From the NCBI GenBank assembly GCA_045640565.1, contig JAZUFG010000116.1, forward strand, positions 1 to 13,091: a stretch of DNA of 13,091 nt, given 5' to 3'. Below are positions 5,851 to 12,840 of this stretch, piece after piece; position 1 is the first letter of the stretch; each line of letters opens with the position of its first letter. The position numbers were made by a program, and so were the translations under genes. This DNA is from RGIG3159 sp045640565 (lineage in GTDB: Bacteria; Bacillota; Clostridia; Oscillospirales; Oscillospiraceae). The notes under the pieces were generated by a model, which worked only from the letters and a program-made list of their open reading frames with translations, was not told the origin of the DNA and made no database searches.

Positions 5851-6461
5851 TGGGTCTCCTCCTGAAGCTTCTTCTTCGCTATTTTCCCGCGAACCACGGC
5901 AGCAGTCTGCAGGTCTCCCAGATAAATCTCAATCACCCGGATATTCTCCTTGGCTTCGGGGATCTTTACCTTCTCGAAAAGATTCACTCTCTGCGCAGTA
6001 GAACGAAGCTCCTTCTCCAGCAAATCCACCTGCTTTTGCAGAGTCTTCACCAGGGCATCCAGGCGGGCAATTTCACGAAGCTTGACCAGGGCGCTGTCCA
6101 CCCAAAGAGGATAGTCCGCAACATCATAGGAAACATCATAGAATTCCAGGTCCCGAAAAACGGGAACTTTGACGCCGGCGATATTGTCCTCCCCGCAAAG
6201 CACGGACTTGGGCACGATCAGCTCGGAAAGCTTCTTTTCCTTGGGGAAAAGGCGGTTCTCTGCGAAAACGGCAATCCAGTCATTCAGGTTGCCGACCATT
6301 TCTTTCCGTTCCTCTTCCTTTTCCTCCAGTTCGGCGGCAAGCTGCATCAGCACACTCTGAAGCTGCTGTTTCTTCAGCTGCAGAGTGGGAAGATATCTCT
6401 CAAACTGCCTCAGGGAATCCTTTTGCTGCTTCAATTCATTTTTTGTTAATTTCACAGCCAT
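5847..6461 (-). CDS. atpD: V-type ATPase subunit D (central rotor shaft)
   Basis: This 204-residue protein is mostly two long antiparallel helices (about 5-60 and 120-165) that form the shaft inside the A3B3 head and pass rotation to the K ring. The family signature is clear in the C-terminal part: TAQRVNLFEKVKIPEAKENI (155-174), YLGDLQTAAVVRGKIAKKK (180-198). ATG 6461 lies 12 bases after the atpB stop, with a weak purine-rich site (AGAGGGAAAG). In the V/A-type enzymes of Thermus and Enterococcus, D pairs with a small F subunit, but no F gene is present in this operon. No anomaly is seen in the sequence itself. Confidence 0.95.
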   Translation of the reverse strand: MAVKLTKNELKQQKDSLRQFERYLPTLQLKKQQLQSVLMQLAAELEEKEEERKEMVGNLNDWIAVFAENRLFPKEKKLSELIVPKSVLCGEDNIAGVKVPVFRDLEFYDVSYDVADYPLWVDSALVKLREIARLDALVKTLQKQVDLLEKELRSTAQRVNLFEKVKIPEAKENIRVIEIYLGDLQTAAVVRGKIAKKKLQEETQ

Positions 6462-6473
6462 TTACTTTCCCTC

Positions 6474-7769
6474 TCAGCCAATGCCGTCCTTTCTTGGCCA
6501 ACGCTCTGCGATCAGGCTGGACTTCAGGCCGGTCTCGTTGGGCTCAAAGCATTCGGCCAGGATCTCCCAGCCCAAATCCAGGGCTTCATTCAAAGGAATA
6601 TTCACCCTCAGGTCCATCAGCTTTTCTTCAAAAAGCCGACCGTATTTCAAAAGCTTATCGTCCCATTCCGACATCATGAAGCCCATGGTCTTCTTCTCCA
6701 GGCTTTCCTTATAGGCGCTGTAAAGGCGGATCATGCCGTCCATCAGGGCCCGGTGGTCATCCCGGGTAGTCCCGTTGACATTCTGCTTCAGTCGGGAAAG
6801 GGAGCCAAAGGGCTCAATATGGCCGTTTTTCAGGTAGTACTGGCCCTCCGTGATATAACCCGTGTTATCCGGAACGGGGTGGGTGACATCGTCGCCGGGC
6901 ATGGTGGTAACGCCCAGAATCGTGATAGAGCCGGCCCCCTCAAAGTCCACTGCCTTCTCATAGCGGGCAGCCAGACAGCTGTAGAGATCCCCGGGATAGC
7001 CACGGTTTGAAGGAACCTGTTCCATGGTGATGGCCATTTCCTTTTGGGCATCCGCGTAGTTCGTCATATCCGTCAGAAGGGTGAGGACCCGTTTCCCCCG
7101 GAGTGCAAACTGCTCCGCAACCGCCAGGGCCATATCCGGAACCAGGGTGCATTCCACCACAGGGTCCGAAGCTGTATGGATAAACATGACCGTCCGGCTC
7201 ATGGCGCCGCCCTTTTCCAGGGTATCCCGGAAAAAGAGATAGTCATCATACTTCAGACCCATGCCGCCCAGAATGATGATGTCTACCTGGGCCTGCATGG
7301 CAATTCTCGCCAGGAGCTGGTTGTAGGGCTCACCGGAAACAGAGAAAATGGGAAGTTTCTGGCTTTCCACCAGGGTGTTGAAAACATCGATCATGGGAAT
7401 GCCGGTATGGATCATATTCTTGGGAACAATTCTTTTTGCGGGATTCACGGAAGGACCGCCAATGGGGATCATATCTTCCGTCAGGGCAGGACCGTTATCC
7501 CTGGGAACCCCGGCGCCGTCAAAAATGCGGCCCAAAAGATGCTCAGAGCAGGAAACGGTCATGGGTCTTCCGAGAAAACGGACAGGATCCGTGGTGGAAA
7601 CGCCCTGGGCACCGGCAAAAACCTGAAGAGAAACCAGATCCCGGTCCAATTTAATGACACTGGCATAGCTTTTTCCCACCAGGGCAAGGTCGCCGCTGCG
7701 AACACCCTCCGCACGGACGGTGACCACATTTCCCACGATGGTCTCAATTTTTGTATAAACTTTCTGCAT
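6474..7769 (-). CDS. atpB: V-type ATPase subunit B (non-catalytic head subunit)
   Basis: This 431-residue protein alternates with A in the A3B3 head. Like other B subunits it lacks a Walker A P-loop; the matching place reads PIFSVSGEPYNQLLARIA. Other landmarks are FLGRPMTVSCSEHLLGRIFD, the GGPSVNP segment, LTDMTNYADAQKEM, VPSNRGYPGDLYSCLAARYE and TTMPGDDVTHPVPD. I place the start at ATG 7769, because GAGGAGG (7776-7782) is six bases upstream; a TTG start at 7784 would overlap that site. The Shine-Dalgarno overlaps the atpA stop (gap 11 bases), which favours reinitiation by the same ribosome. Confidence 0.96.
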   Translation of the reverse strand: MQKVYTKIETIVGNVVTVRAEGVRSGDLALVGKSYASVIKLDRDLVSLQVFAGAQGVSTTDPVRFLGRPMTVSCSEHLLGRIFDGAGVPRDNGPALTEDMIPIGGPSVNPAKRIVPKNMIHTGIPMIDVFNTLVESQKLPIFSVSGEPYNQLLARIAMQAQVDIIILGGMGLKYDDYLFFRDTLEKGGAMSRTVMFIHTASDPVVECTLVPDMALAVAEQFALRGKRVLTLLTDMTNYADAQKEMAITMEQVPSNRGYPGDLYSCLAARYEKAVDFEGAGSITILGVTTMPGDDVTHPVPDNTGYITEGQYYLKNGHIEPFGSLSRLKQNVNGTTRDDHRALMDGMIRLYSAYKESLEKKTMGFMMSEWDDKLLKYGRLFEEKLMDLRVNIPLNEALDLGWEILAECFEPNETGLKSSLIAERWPRKDGIG

Positions 7770-7780
7770 GATAAGCCTCC

Positions 7781-9511
7781 TCAATTAGCTGCTTTGGAGG
7801 TATAGAAACTCACGAGCTTCTGCTTCTGAATGTCAAATTCCTCTGTGCGGAAGGCAATTCCGTGCCAATCCAGGAACTCCTGCCGGATCTCATTGAAAAA
7901 GGCTCGAATTTCCTTTTTGTCTGTCAGGAGATAATCCCTCGTCAGAATGTCATAAAGAAGATCAAAGACACAGTTCTGCCTCTCCGGACTGCATGCGGCA
8001 TCCACGGGATCAAACGAGTTCTGCTGAAGATAGACAGAATCCAGCAGTTCACCCTTCTGATAGACTATATAGTCTTCCGAGGAGGTTCCCTCTTCACCGA
8101 CGACCTTCATCATCTGGTTGATCTCATTGCTGCGGAGGAGGATGGAATGGGCTTTATTTACCCGTTTTTTATCCACAACGCCGAGATACTTGGACCAGGA
8201 ATCCACGGGATGAATGGCCGGGTATTTTCTGGCGTCGGAACGTTCTCTGGAAAGGCCGTGGAAAGCGCCGACGACCTTCAGCGTTGCCTGGGTAACCGGC
8301 TCCTCAAAGTTGCCGCCGGCAGGCGAAACCGTTCCGCCGATGGTAACGGAAGCATAGCTGCCATCCTTCAGGCGAACTTTGCCCGCTCTTTCATAGAAGG
8401 AGGCGATAACGGATTCCAGATAGGCCGGGAAAGCCTCATCACCGGGAATTTCCTCCAAACGGCCGCTCATTTCACGCATTGCCTGGGCCCAACGGCTGGT
8501 GGAATCTGCCAGCAGAAGCACATCCAGACCCATTTGACGGTAGTATTCCGCCATGGTCACAGCTGTATATACAGAGGCTTCACGGGCCGCAACAGGCATG
8601 GAAGAGGTGTTGCAGATGATGATGGTGCGCTCCATCAAAGAACGCCCTGTGCGCGGGTCAATCAGCTCCGGGAACTCTTTCAGGACCTCAACGACTTCAC
8701 CGGCCCGCTCTCCGCAAGCTGCAACGACGACGACATCCACATCCGCATTCTTCGCTTCCATATGCTGGAGGACGGTCTTGCCGGCGCCGAAGGGCCCCGG
8801 AACGCAGAAAGTTCCGCCTTTGGCAACAGGAAGGAAGGTATCAATGCAGCGAATCTGCGTGACCATGGGTTCATCCGGACGCACACGCTGATCATAGCAG
8901 CGGATAGGCTCTTTGATCGGCCAGGAGAAGACCATGGAGAGCTCTTTCTTTTCCCCATTCCGATTTTCTATAACGGCAACGGTGGAACGGACAGGATAAA
9001 TCCCCTTTTCCCGAATGGATAGGACTTTCCAGTCTTCGTCCGAAAGGCCGAAGGGAGCCATGATTTTATGCGTAAACATTCCCTCCGGAACGGTTCCGAC
9101 GGTATCCCCGGCGCAAACCGGGTCACCCACCTGAAGGATGGGGGTAAACTCCCATTCTTTATCCGGAATCGCGCTCAAATAGACACCGCGTTTCAGGAAA
9201 ACGCCGCATGTTTCCGCTAATTCCGGAAGCGGATTCTGGAGCCCGTCAAAAACCTGGGTCAAAAGTCCGGGACCCAATTCAACGCTCATGAGCTCTCCGG
9301 TGAATTCCACCGAGTCGCCCACCTGAATCCCATCAGACATCTCATAAACCTGCAGGCTCAGAACATTGCCGGTAATACGGATAACCTCGCCCTTGATCCT
9401 GCATTCTTTCAGAACAACATAAGCAACTTCATTTTTACGAATGGAACCGGTGAAATCAACGGAAATCAGGTTTCCATTGACTCCGGATACATGACCGACT
9501 GCATTTACCAT
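7781..9511 (-). CDS. atpA: V-type ATPase subunit A (catalytic ATP-hydrolysing/synthesising subunit)
   Basis: This 576-residue catalytic subunit has full family length. The P-loop is GPFGAGKT (239-246, with K245 and T246), the catalytic glutamate region is CGERAGEVVEVL (E268), and Walker B is VLLLADSTSRWAQAMREMSG (D336). The segment between about 110 and 190, including YLSAIPDKEWEF and HKIMAPFG, is the non-homologous insert that separates V/A-type A subunits from F1-beta. The GERAGEVVEV version is, as I recall, typical of the spirochaete/Chlamydia branch, where Enterococcus-type enzymes have GERGNEM. ATG 9511 has GGGAG about seven bases upstream and is 13 bases after the DUF2764 stop. It assembles with B into the soluble head. 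Confidence 0.97.
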   Translation of the reverse strand: MVNAVGHVSGVNGNLISVDFTGSIRKNEVAYVVLKECRIKGEVIRITGNVLSLQVYEMSDGIQVGDSVEFTGELMSVELGPGLLTQVFDGLQNPLPELAETCGVFLKRGVYLSAIPDKEWEFTPILQVGDPVCAGDTVGTVPEGMFTHKIMAPFGLSDEDWKVLSIREKGIYPVRSTVAVIENRNGEKKELSMVFSWPIKEPIRCYDQRVRPDEPMVTQIRCIDTFLPVAKGGTFCVPGPFGAGKTVLQHMEAKNADVDVVVVAACGERAGEVVEVLKEFPELIDPRTGRSLMERTIIICNTSSMPVAAREASVYTAVTMAEYYRQMGLDVLLLADSTSRWAQAMREMSGRLEEIPGDEAFPAYLESVIASFYERAGKVRLKDGSYASVTIGGTVSPAGGNFEEPVTQATLKVVGAFHGLSRERSDARKYPAIHPVDSWSKYLGVVDKKRVNKAHSILLRSNEINQMMKVVGEEGTSSEDYIVYQKGELLDSVYLQQNSFDPVDAACSPERQNCVFDLLYDILTRDYLLTDKKEIRAFFNEIRQEFLDWHGIAFRTEEFDIQKQKLVSFYTSKAAN

Positions 9512-9524
9512 AAATTATCTCCCG

Positions 9525-10046
9525 TTATAAGCTGAGAATTTTCTGCTGAACTTCGCCCAGCAAGGCGGAAAACTCTTCTTTACCCTCTTCAAAAGAGAAG
9601 GAATAGAGCCGTTCCAACAATTTCAGCTTGATTGCATATCCAAACAGTACACTTTCATCAAAAAAGTGCATGGACACCAAAGAATCCAGTTTTTCAAACT
9701 CCTGCCTGAGCAAAATACGCTCCCCTTCCAAAGGGTTCGGGGCAGACATTGCCAACTTGACGGCAGAGGAAGCTTCCGACCCGGAGAATCCCGGAGCCTT
9801 TGCCGGCTTCCCCAATTTCAAATTCCGCCGGTAATTCAGTTCTTCCATAAGCGAACCGTAATATTCAGACCATTCGGAAAGGAGCGGACCCTTTGATCCG
9901 CACATATCTAAGTTTTCCAATTTGGAAAAAACTTCCGGACGGAGCGAAGAAGAACAGAGGTCCAGAAATTCCTGATAGCTGAAGGGCAAAGTGCCATCAG
10001 CGCGAAGCATGGGAAGGCTTGAAATCAAATAATAATAGGAAGCCAA
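9525..10046 (-). CDS. DUF2764 family protein of the V-ATPase operon (in the place of subunit C)
   Basis: This 173-residue soluble protein opens with MASYYYLISSLPMLRADG and then LPFSYQEFLDLCSSSL, the signature of DUF2764. In Bacteroidetes, spirochaetes and Chlamydia the same family lies between subunits E and A. It is largely helical with no catalytic motif. Usual C subunits are about 330-380 residues, so this is not an ordinary C; it may still be the coupling subunit that links the rotor ring to the shaft, which I infer from position only. The start is TTG 10046, chosen because GAGGAGG (10054-10060) lies seven bases upstream and there is no in-frame ATG near. The gap after the atpE stop is 12 bases. 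Confidence 0.85.
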   Translation of the reverse strand: MASYYYLISSLPMLRADGTLPFSYQEFLDLCSSSLRPEVFSKLENLDMCGSKGPLLSEWSEYYGSLMEELNYRRNLKLGKPAKAPGFSGSEASSAVKLAMSAPNPLEGERILLRQEFEKLDSLVSMHFFDESVLFGYAIKLKLLERLYSFSFEEGKEEFSALLGEVQQKILSL

Positions 10047-10058
10047 AGGGTAACCTCC

Positions 10059-10619
10059 TCAGAAATCCAGATTCCTGAAATAGGGCATCAGCATCTTCAT
10101 GATCTCTTCATCCGTGCAGTCAAAATATCCGGAAGCATCCTTGGCTGCCAGACGGAAACCGGAACGGGAGAATTTTCCCGGACGAATCTCCAGGCCTGCC
10201 CTGATCTCTTCCGCAAGTGCCGACTGAAGTCCTTCTGATACAGAAGCCAATTCCACGCTGTAAGCAGAAATATCCTCACCCTGAAGTGCCGCACGGATCA
10301 GTGCCGGCAAAGAGTCACCGGAAAGGACCGAAGAAACATCCTTCTGCAAAAGCTTTTCATAGCAAGCCCGGACCTCTGCCTTAAAGGAAAGCATGGCATC
10401 CCTCTTTGCCTGATCGGCCGAAAGCTCAGCTCTGGACTTCATAAGGTCAATTTCCTTTTCCGCAGAATCCTTCTCTGCCGCAGCTTCGGACTTTGCGCGG
10501 GAAATGATCTCGTCCGCTTTCTTCTTTGCATCCGAAAGGATTTTTTCGGCCTCTGCATTCGCCGCGTCGATCCCCTGTTTCTTAATGGAATCCACTAAAT
10601 CCTGAATTTGAACTTCCAT
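10059..10619 (-). CDS. atpE: V-type ATPase subunit E (peripheral stalk)
   Basis: This 186-residue protein starts at ATG 10619. Residues about 10-85 are a long alanine-, lysine- and glutamate-rich coiled coil (EAEKILSDAKKKADEIISRA, then more of the same), and the C-terminal part is a globular E-type domain, as in stalk subunits that hold the head to subunit I. An alternative GTG start at 10634 would add five residues. Neither has a strong ribosome site: AGGTGG lies 12 bases before the ATG, which suggests weak initiation at the first gene. In other V/A-type enzymes E pairs with a G (H) subunit, which is not encoded here. It is the first gene of the operon, 37 bases behind the -10. Confidence 0.88.
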   Translation of the reverse strand: MEVQIQDLVDSIKKQGIDAANAEAEKILSDAKKKADEIISRAKSEAAAEKDSAEKEIDLMKSRAELSADQAKRDAMLSFKAEVRACYEKLLQKDVSSVLSGDSLPALIRAALQGEDISAYSVELASVSEGLQSALAEEIRAGLEIRPGKFSRSGFRLAAKDASGYFDCTDEEIMKMLMPYFRNLDF

Positions 10620-10655
10620 AATTGCATAACCCACCTATTTTAAATATTCTCGCTT

Positions 10656-10684
10656 ATTATACAAATTTTCATGTGCCAAATCAA
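10656..10684 (-). promoter_or_regulatory. Promoter of the V-ATPase operon
   Basis: On the minus strand TTGATT (10679-10684), a 17-bp spacer and a perfect TATAAT (10656-10661) precede atpE by 37 bases. It is the only good promoter seen upstream of the seven closely packed genes. It is back to back with the protease promoter region. Confidence 0.8.
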
Positions 10685-10718
10685 GGGCATTCTATTCTGT
10701 ATAAAAAAAACCTGCTAA

Positions 10719-10785
10719 TTTCAGTAATTTTAAGCAAAATTTCAACTCTCTTTCAGTTTTGTTTCAGTTTCTCATCCTATATTAT
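10719..10785 (+). promoter_or_regulatory. Phased TTTCA repeats and probable -10 upstream of the htrA-like gene
   Basis: TTTCAGTAA (10719), TTTCAACTC (10740), TTTCAGTTT (10751) and TTTCAGTTT (10762) start 21, 11 and 11 bp apart, so they lie on one face of the helix. A -10-like TATTAT (10780-10785) follows, 41 bases before the ATG, but no good -35 is present. Weak -35 plus phased direct repeats is the usual plan of a promoter activated by an OmpR-type response regulator; envelope-stress regulators such as CssR control htrA in Bacillus. The regulator here is not known. Confidence 0.5.
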
Positions 10786-10825
10786 CATCAAAATTCAGAA
10801 ACTCTTTGAAAGGAGAACGAATACT

Positions 10826-12292
10826 ATGGATCAAAACGATATCCGTGAGGAAAACACCTACGGCGAAGAAGCGCCCATGCATGACGGCAATTCCGAAGGC
10901 GCCGGATACGGCGGCTCTTCCGCCCGGAACAACAATAACAGCTCCTGGAACAGCAGTTATGCCTATTCCTATCAGCCGGATGATCAGGACACAAAAAAGC
11001 CGGTAAAGAAAAAGAAAGAAAAGAAAAAAAGAAACGGCCTGCCTGCCCTCGCGGTCATAGCCATTTCCCTGGTCTGCGCCATTTTAGGCGGTCTGGGAGG
11101 CGGCTTCTTTGCTGCAAAACAGTCCAAGAAGCCCGAAGAAAAATTCCCTGATGAAAAGCCGGAGGTCATGGAAAGTACGGTTTACTCCATGGAAAGAACT
11201 CCCTCCAAGATCCGGAATGTGAACGTTAAAGGCGGAGAAAAACTGGACCCGACGGAGGTTTATGCACAATATGTTAATGCGACCGTCGGCATCCAGACGG
11301 AAATTACCACGAACTATTTTGGCTATGCGACCAAATCCGCTGCTTCGGGAAGCGGATTTATCCTGACAGAGGACGGATACATCATAACGAATCACCATGT
11401 CATAGATAAAGCCAGTTCCGTTTCCGTCATGACCTATGACGGAAAGAGCTATGACGCAAAAATCATCGGCTACGATGAAGACAATGATGTTGCCGTTCTG
11501 AAAATCGAAGCTGAAGGGCTCTCGACCGTTGTGCTCGGCAGCTCCGACGATCTCCTTGTCGGTGAGGAAGTCATGACGATCGGCAACCCTTTGGGCGAGC
11601 TGACCTTCTCCTTGACGCATGGCCATGTTTCTGCTTTGAATCGGGAAGTTACCTTCGGCAACGATAAAACCATGAGCCTGATCCAGACCGACTGTGCCAT
11701 CAATCTGGGGAATTCCGGCGGCCCCTTCTTCAATGCTTACGGCGAGGTCGTCGGCATCGTGAATTCCAAAATGGCCAGTTCCTCATACAGTTCCACTGCC
11801 ACCATCGATAATCTGGCATTTGCCATTCCGATCGACGATGTCCGGGCAAACATATTCAGCATCATTGAGAACGGTTATTTTGTGAAGCCCTACATCGGCA
11901 TCACCGTGGGAACCGTAAGCTCGGATATGATCAATTACGGGATCCCCGCAGGCGCCATTATTCGCACTGTTGTGGAAGGCGGGCCGGCAGAAGCGGCAGG
12001 GCTGAAGGAAAATGATATTATTACGGCAATTGACGAAAATACTATCATCTCCAGTTCCGAGCTTATTTCCGAGATTTCCAGAAAGAAAATCGGGGAAACC
12101 GTTTCCCTCTCCGTCTATCGGGATTCCGCAAACATCAAGGTAGATGTGGTGATCGGTGAGAATCAAACGGCCGCTTTGCCGGAGGAAAAAGAAGAGCCGG
12201 AAGAGAACAACACGCAGGGTTATGAGCAGCAGGGCCAGCAGCCATTCAATATAGGAGATTTCCCCTGGAACCTCTTCGGATTCGGATACTAA
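10826..12292 (+). CDS. htrA: HtrA/DegP-like membrane-anchored serine protease with PDZ domain
   Basis: This 488-residue protease degrades misfolded proteins at the outer face of the membrane. The start is ATG 10826, with GAAAGGAG about 11 bases upstream; an earlier in-frame ATG at 10622 has no ribosome site and precedes the promoter region. Residues 1-70 are a low-complexity cytoplasmic segment rich in N, S, G and Y ending in a lysine cluster. One membrane helix follows (about 71-95, GLPALAVIAISLVCAILGG), then a linker. The trypsin-like domain spans about 145-325, with catalytic H191 (TNHHVI), D221 (NDVAVLKI) and S297 (GNSGGPFF), all present. One PDZ domain (about 355-446) binds unfolded tails, and an acidic, Gln-rich tail closes the protein. 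This is the common Firmicute HtrA plan. It is divergent from the ATPase operon and monocistronic. Confidence 0.95.
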   Translation: MDQNDIREENTYGEEAPMHDGNSEGAGYGGSSARNNNNSSWNSSYAYSYQPDDQDTKKPVKKKKEKKKRNGLPALAVIAISLVCAILGGLGGGFFAAKQSKKPEEKFPDEKPEVMESTVYSMERTPSKIRNVNVKGGEKLDPTEVYAQYVNATVGIQTEITTNYFGYATKSAASGSGFILTEDGYIITNHHVIDKASSVSVMTYDGKSYDAKIIGYDEDNDVAVLKIEAEGLSTVVLGSSDDLLVGEEVMTIGNPLGELTFSLTHGHVSALNREVTFGNDKTMSLIQTDCAINLGNSGGPFFNAYGEVVGIVNSKMASSSYSSTATIDNLAFAIPIDDVRANIFSIIENGYFVKPYIGITVGTVSSDMINYGIPAGAIIRTVVEGGPAEAAGLKENDIITAIDENTIISSSELISEISRKKIGETVSLSVYRDSANIKVDVVIGENQTAALPEEKEEPEENNTQGYEQQGQQPFNIGDFPWNLFGFGY

Positions 12293-12304
12293 GATAGAAA
12301 GAAA

Positions 12305-12340
12305 GGGAGCCACTGCATGACAGCGGCTCCCTTGCCTTTT
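12305..12340 (+). terminator. Terminator of the htrA-like gene
   Basis: GGGAGCC (12305-12311) pairs with GGCTCCC (12325-12331), and the stem is extended inside by CTG/CAG past one mismatch. It is followed by TTGCCTTTT. It begins 12 bases after the protease stop codon. Confidence 0.8.
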
Positions 12341-12447
12341 AAACTCTTAAATAGCGCTTGCTGAAAAAGCATCAATATAAAAGCATGGCCCGTTGCATAT
12401 CAGCCAATTCGAAGCAAAAAGAAAAAAGGCGCAAAAGAATTCTCAGC

Positions 12448-12475
12448 AAAAAAAATCGCCCCGGAAAACCGAGGC
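12448..12475 (-). terminator. Terminator of the toxin mRNA
   Basis: On the minus strand GCCTCGG-TTTT-CCGGGGC (12475 to 12458, seven pairs, one of them U-G) is followed by GA and a run of eight T. It lies about 130 bases past the toxin stop codon. If used, the toxin mRNA (about 12797 to 12448, near 350 nt) would cover the whole antisense RNA. Confidence 0.7.
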
Positions 12476-12489
12476 AACTCAATTTCTTG

Positions 12490-12517
12490 TTGACAATAAA
12501 AATAAAAGCCTTATAAT
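12490..12517 (+). promoter_or_regulatory. Consensus promoter of the antitoxin RNA
   Basis: Both hexamers are perfect: TTGACA (12490-12495) and TATAAT (12512-12517), with a 16-bp spacer. No open reading frame follows, so it drives a non-coding RNA. It is the strongest-looking promoter in the window, as expected for a labile antitoxin RNA that must exceed its target. Confidence 0.9.
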
Positions 12518-12523
12518 GAGATA

Positions 12524-12616
12524 CAGGAAAGAGGTCTATCGGTAACGGTTAGACCCTTAACTGAAGTTTTTGAAGTAATCGCCGACTTGTCGAGGGACGG
12601 CGGTTACTTCTTTTTT
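12524..12616 (+). ncRNA. Antisense antitoxin RNA of a type I toxin-antitoxin locus
   Basis: The predicted RNA of about 93 nt starts near 12524, seven bases after the -10. It ends at a strong intrinsic terminator with a 13-bp stem (12572-12584 with 12598-12610, one U-G pair) followed by six U (12611-12616). A second hairpin near the 5' end pairs GGTCTA (12533-12538) with TAGACC (12550-12555). The RNA is convergent to the toxin gene. It overlaps the last codons and stop codon of the toxin frame and is complementary to the toxin 3' untranslated region. This matches the 3'-overlap layout of txpA/RatA-like systems, where pairing leads to RNase III cleavage of the toxin mRNA. The transcript itself is predicted, not shown. 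Confidence 0.8.
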
Positions 12617-12693
12617 GCCTGCATACACAGACTGACGATAGCAATAATAACCAAGCAGAACTGAAAGAGCTCTGACAAAGAAATATTATCCAT
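12604..12693 (-). CDS. Small hydrophobic toxin peptide, holin-like type I toxin
   Basis: This 29-residue peptide has an acidic-polar N-terminus (MDNISLSELF), one membrane helix (QFCLVIIAIVSLCMQA) and a basic tail (KKK), the usual plan of type I toxins and of the putative holin-like toxin family of Firmicutes. Such peptides insert in the membrane and stop growth when overproduced. The start is ATG 12693: AAGGAGG (12702-12708) is eight bases upstream, while an ATG at 12699 would be only two bases from it. An extended -10 promoter lies at 12804-12831, and an antisense RNA covers the 3' end. It is too short for ordinary gene finders. The family name is from memory of similar peptides; the locus structure is the stronger evidence. 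Confidence 0.82.
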   Translation of the reverse strand: MDNISLSELFQFCLVIIAIVSLCMQAKKK

Positions 12694-12700
12694 TCTCATC

Positions 12701-12749
12701 GCCTCCTTCCTGTTGGGGAGGAGGCAAGAAGTTTGTCTCCTCCTGACAA
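12701..12749 (-). promoter_or_regulatory. Toxin mRNA leader hairpins hiding the Shine-Dalgarno
   Basis: In the minus-strand mRNA, GCCTCCT (12725-12719) pairs perfectly with AGGAGGC (12707-12701), which contains the toxin Shine-Dalgarno, across an 11-base loop. Just upstream, TTGTC and GACAA (12749-12745 and 12737-12733) form a second hairpin with AGGAGGA in its loop, a second ribosome-binding-like sequence with no start codon next to it. The first hairpin should keep the toxin poorly translated until it is opened. Confidence 0.7.
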
Positions 12750-12803
12750 CCAGAAGGGACTAACCGCCACCATTATGATATTGTCTTTCCTGTACCCGGA
12801 GGT

Positions 12804-12831
12804 ATTATACCATAACAGAAAGAAAAAGCAA
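12804..12831 (-). promoter_or_regulatory. Promoter of the toxin mRNA
   Basis: On the minus strand TATAAT (12804-12809) is preceded by TGG, giving an extended -10 (TGGTATAAT). A poor -35 TTGCTT lies at 12826-12831, with a 16-bp spacer. Transcription would start near 12797 and give a leader of about 100 nt before the toxin ATG. Confidence 0.75.
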
Positions 12832-12840
12832 CAAAACCTT

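Noticed and set aside
7862..9022. A 386-codon open frame on the plus strand
   Set aside because: It lies entirely opposite atpA, has low-complexity His/Gly/Asp composition, and has no ribosome site or promoter. It is a shadow of the catalytic subunit gene.
10622..10825. An upstream in-frame ATG that would add 68 residues to the protease
   Set aside because: It would start before the probable promoter, has no ribosome site and opposes the ATPase promoter; ATG 10826 has a proper AGGAG.
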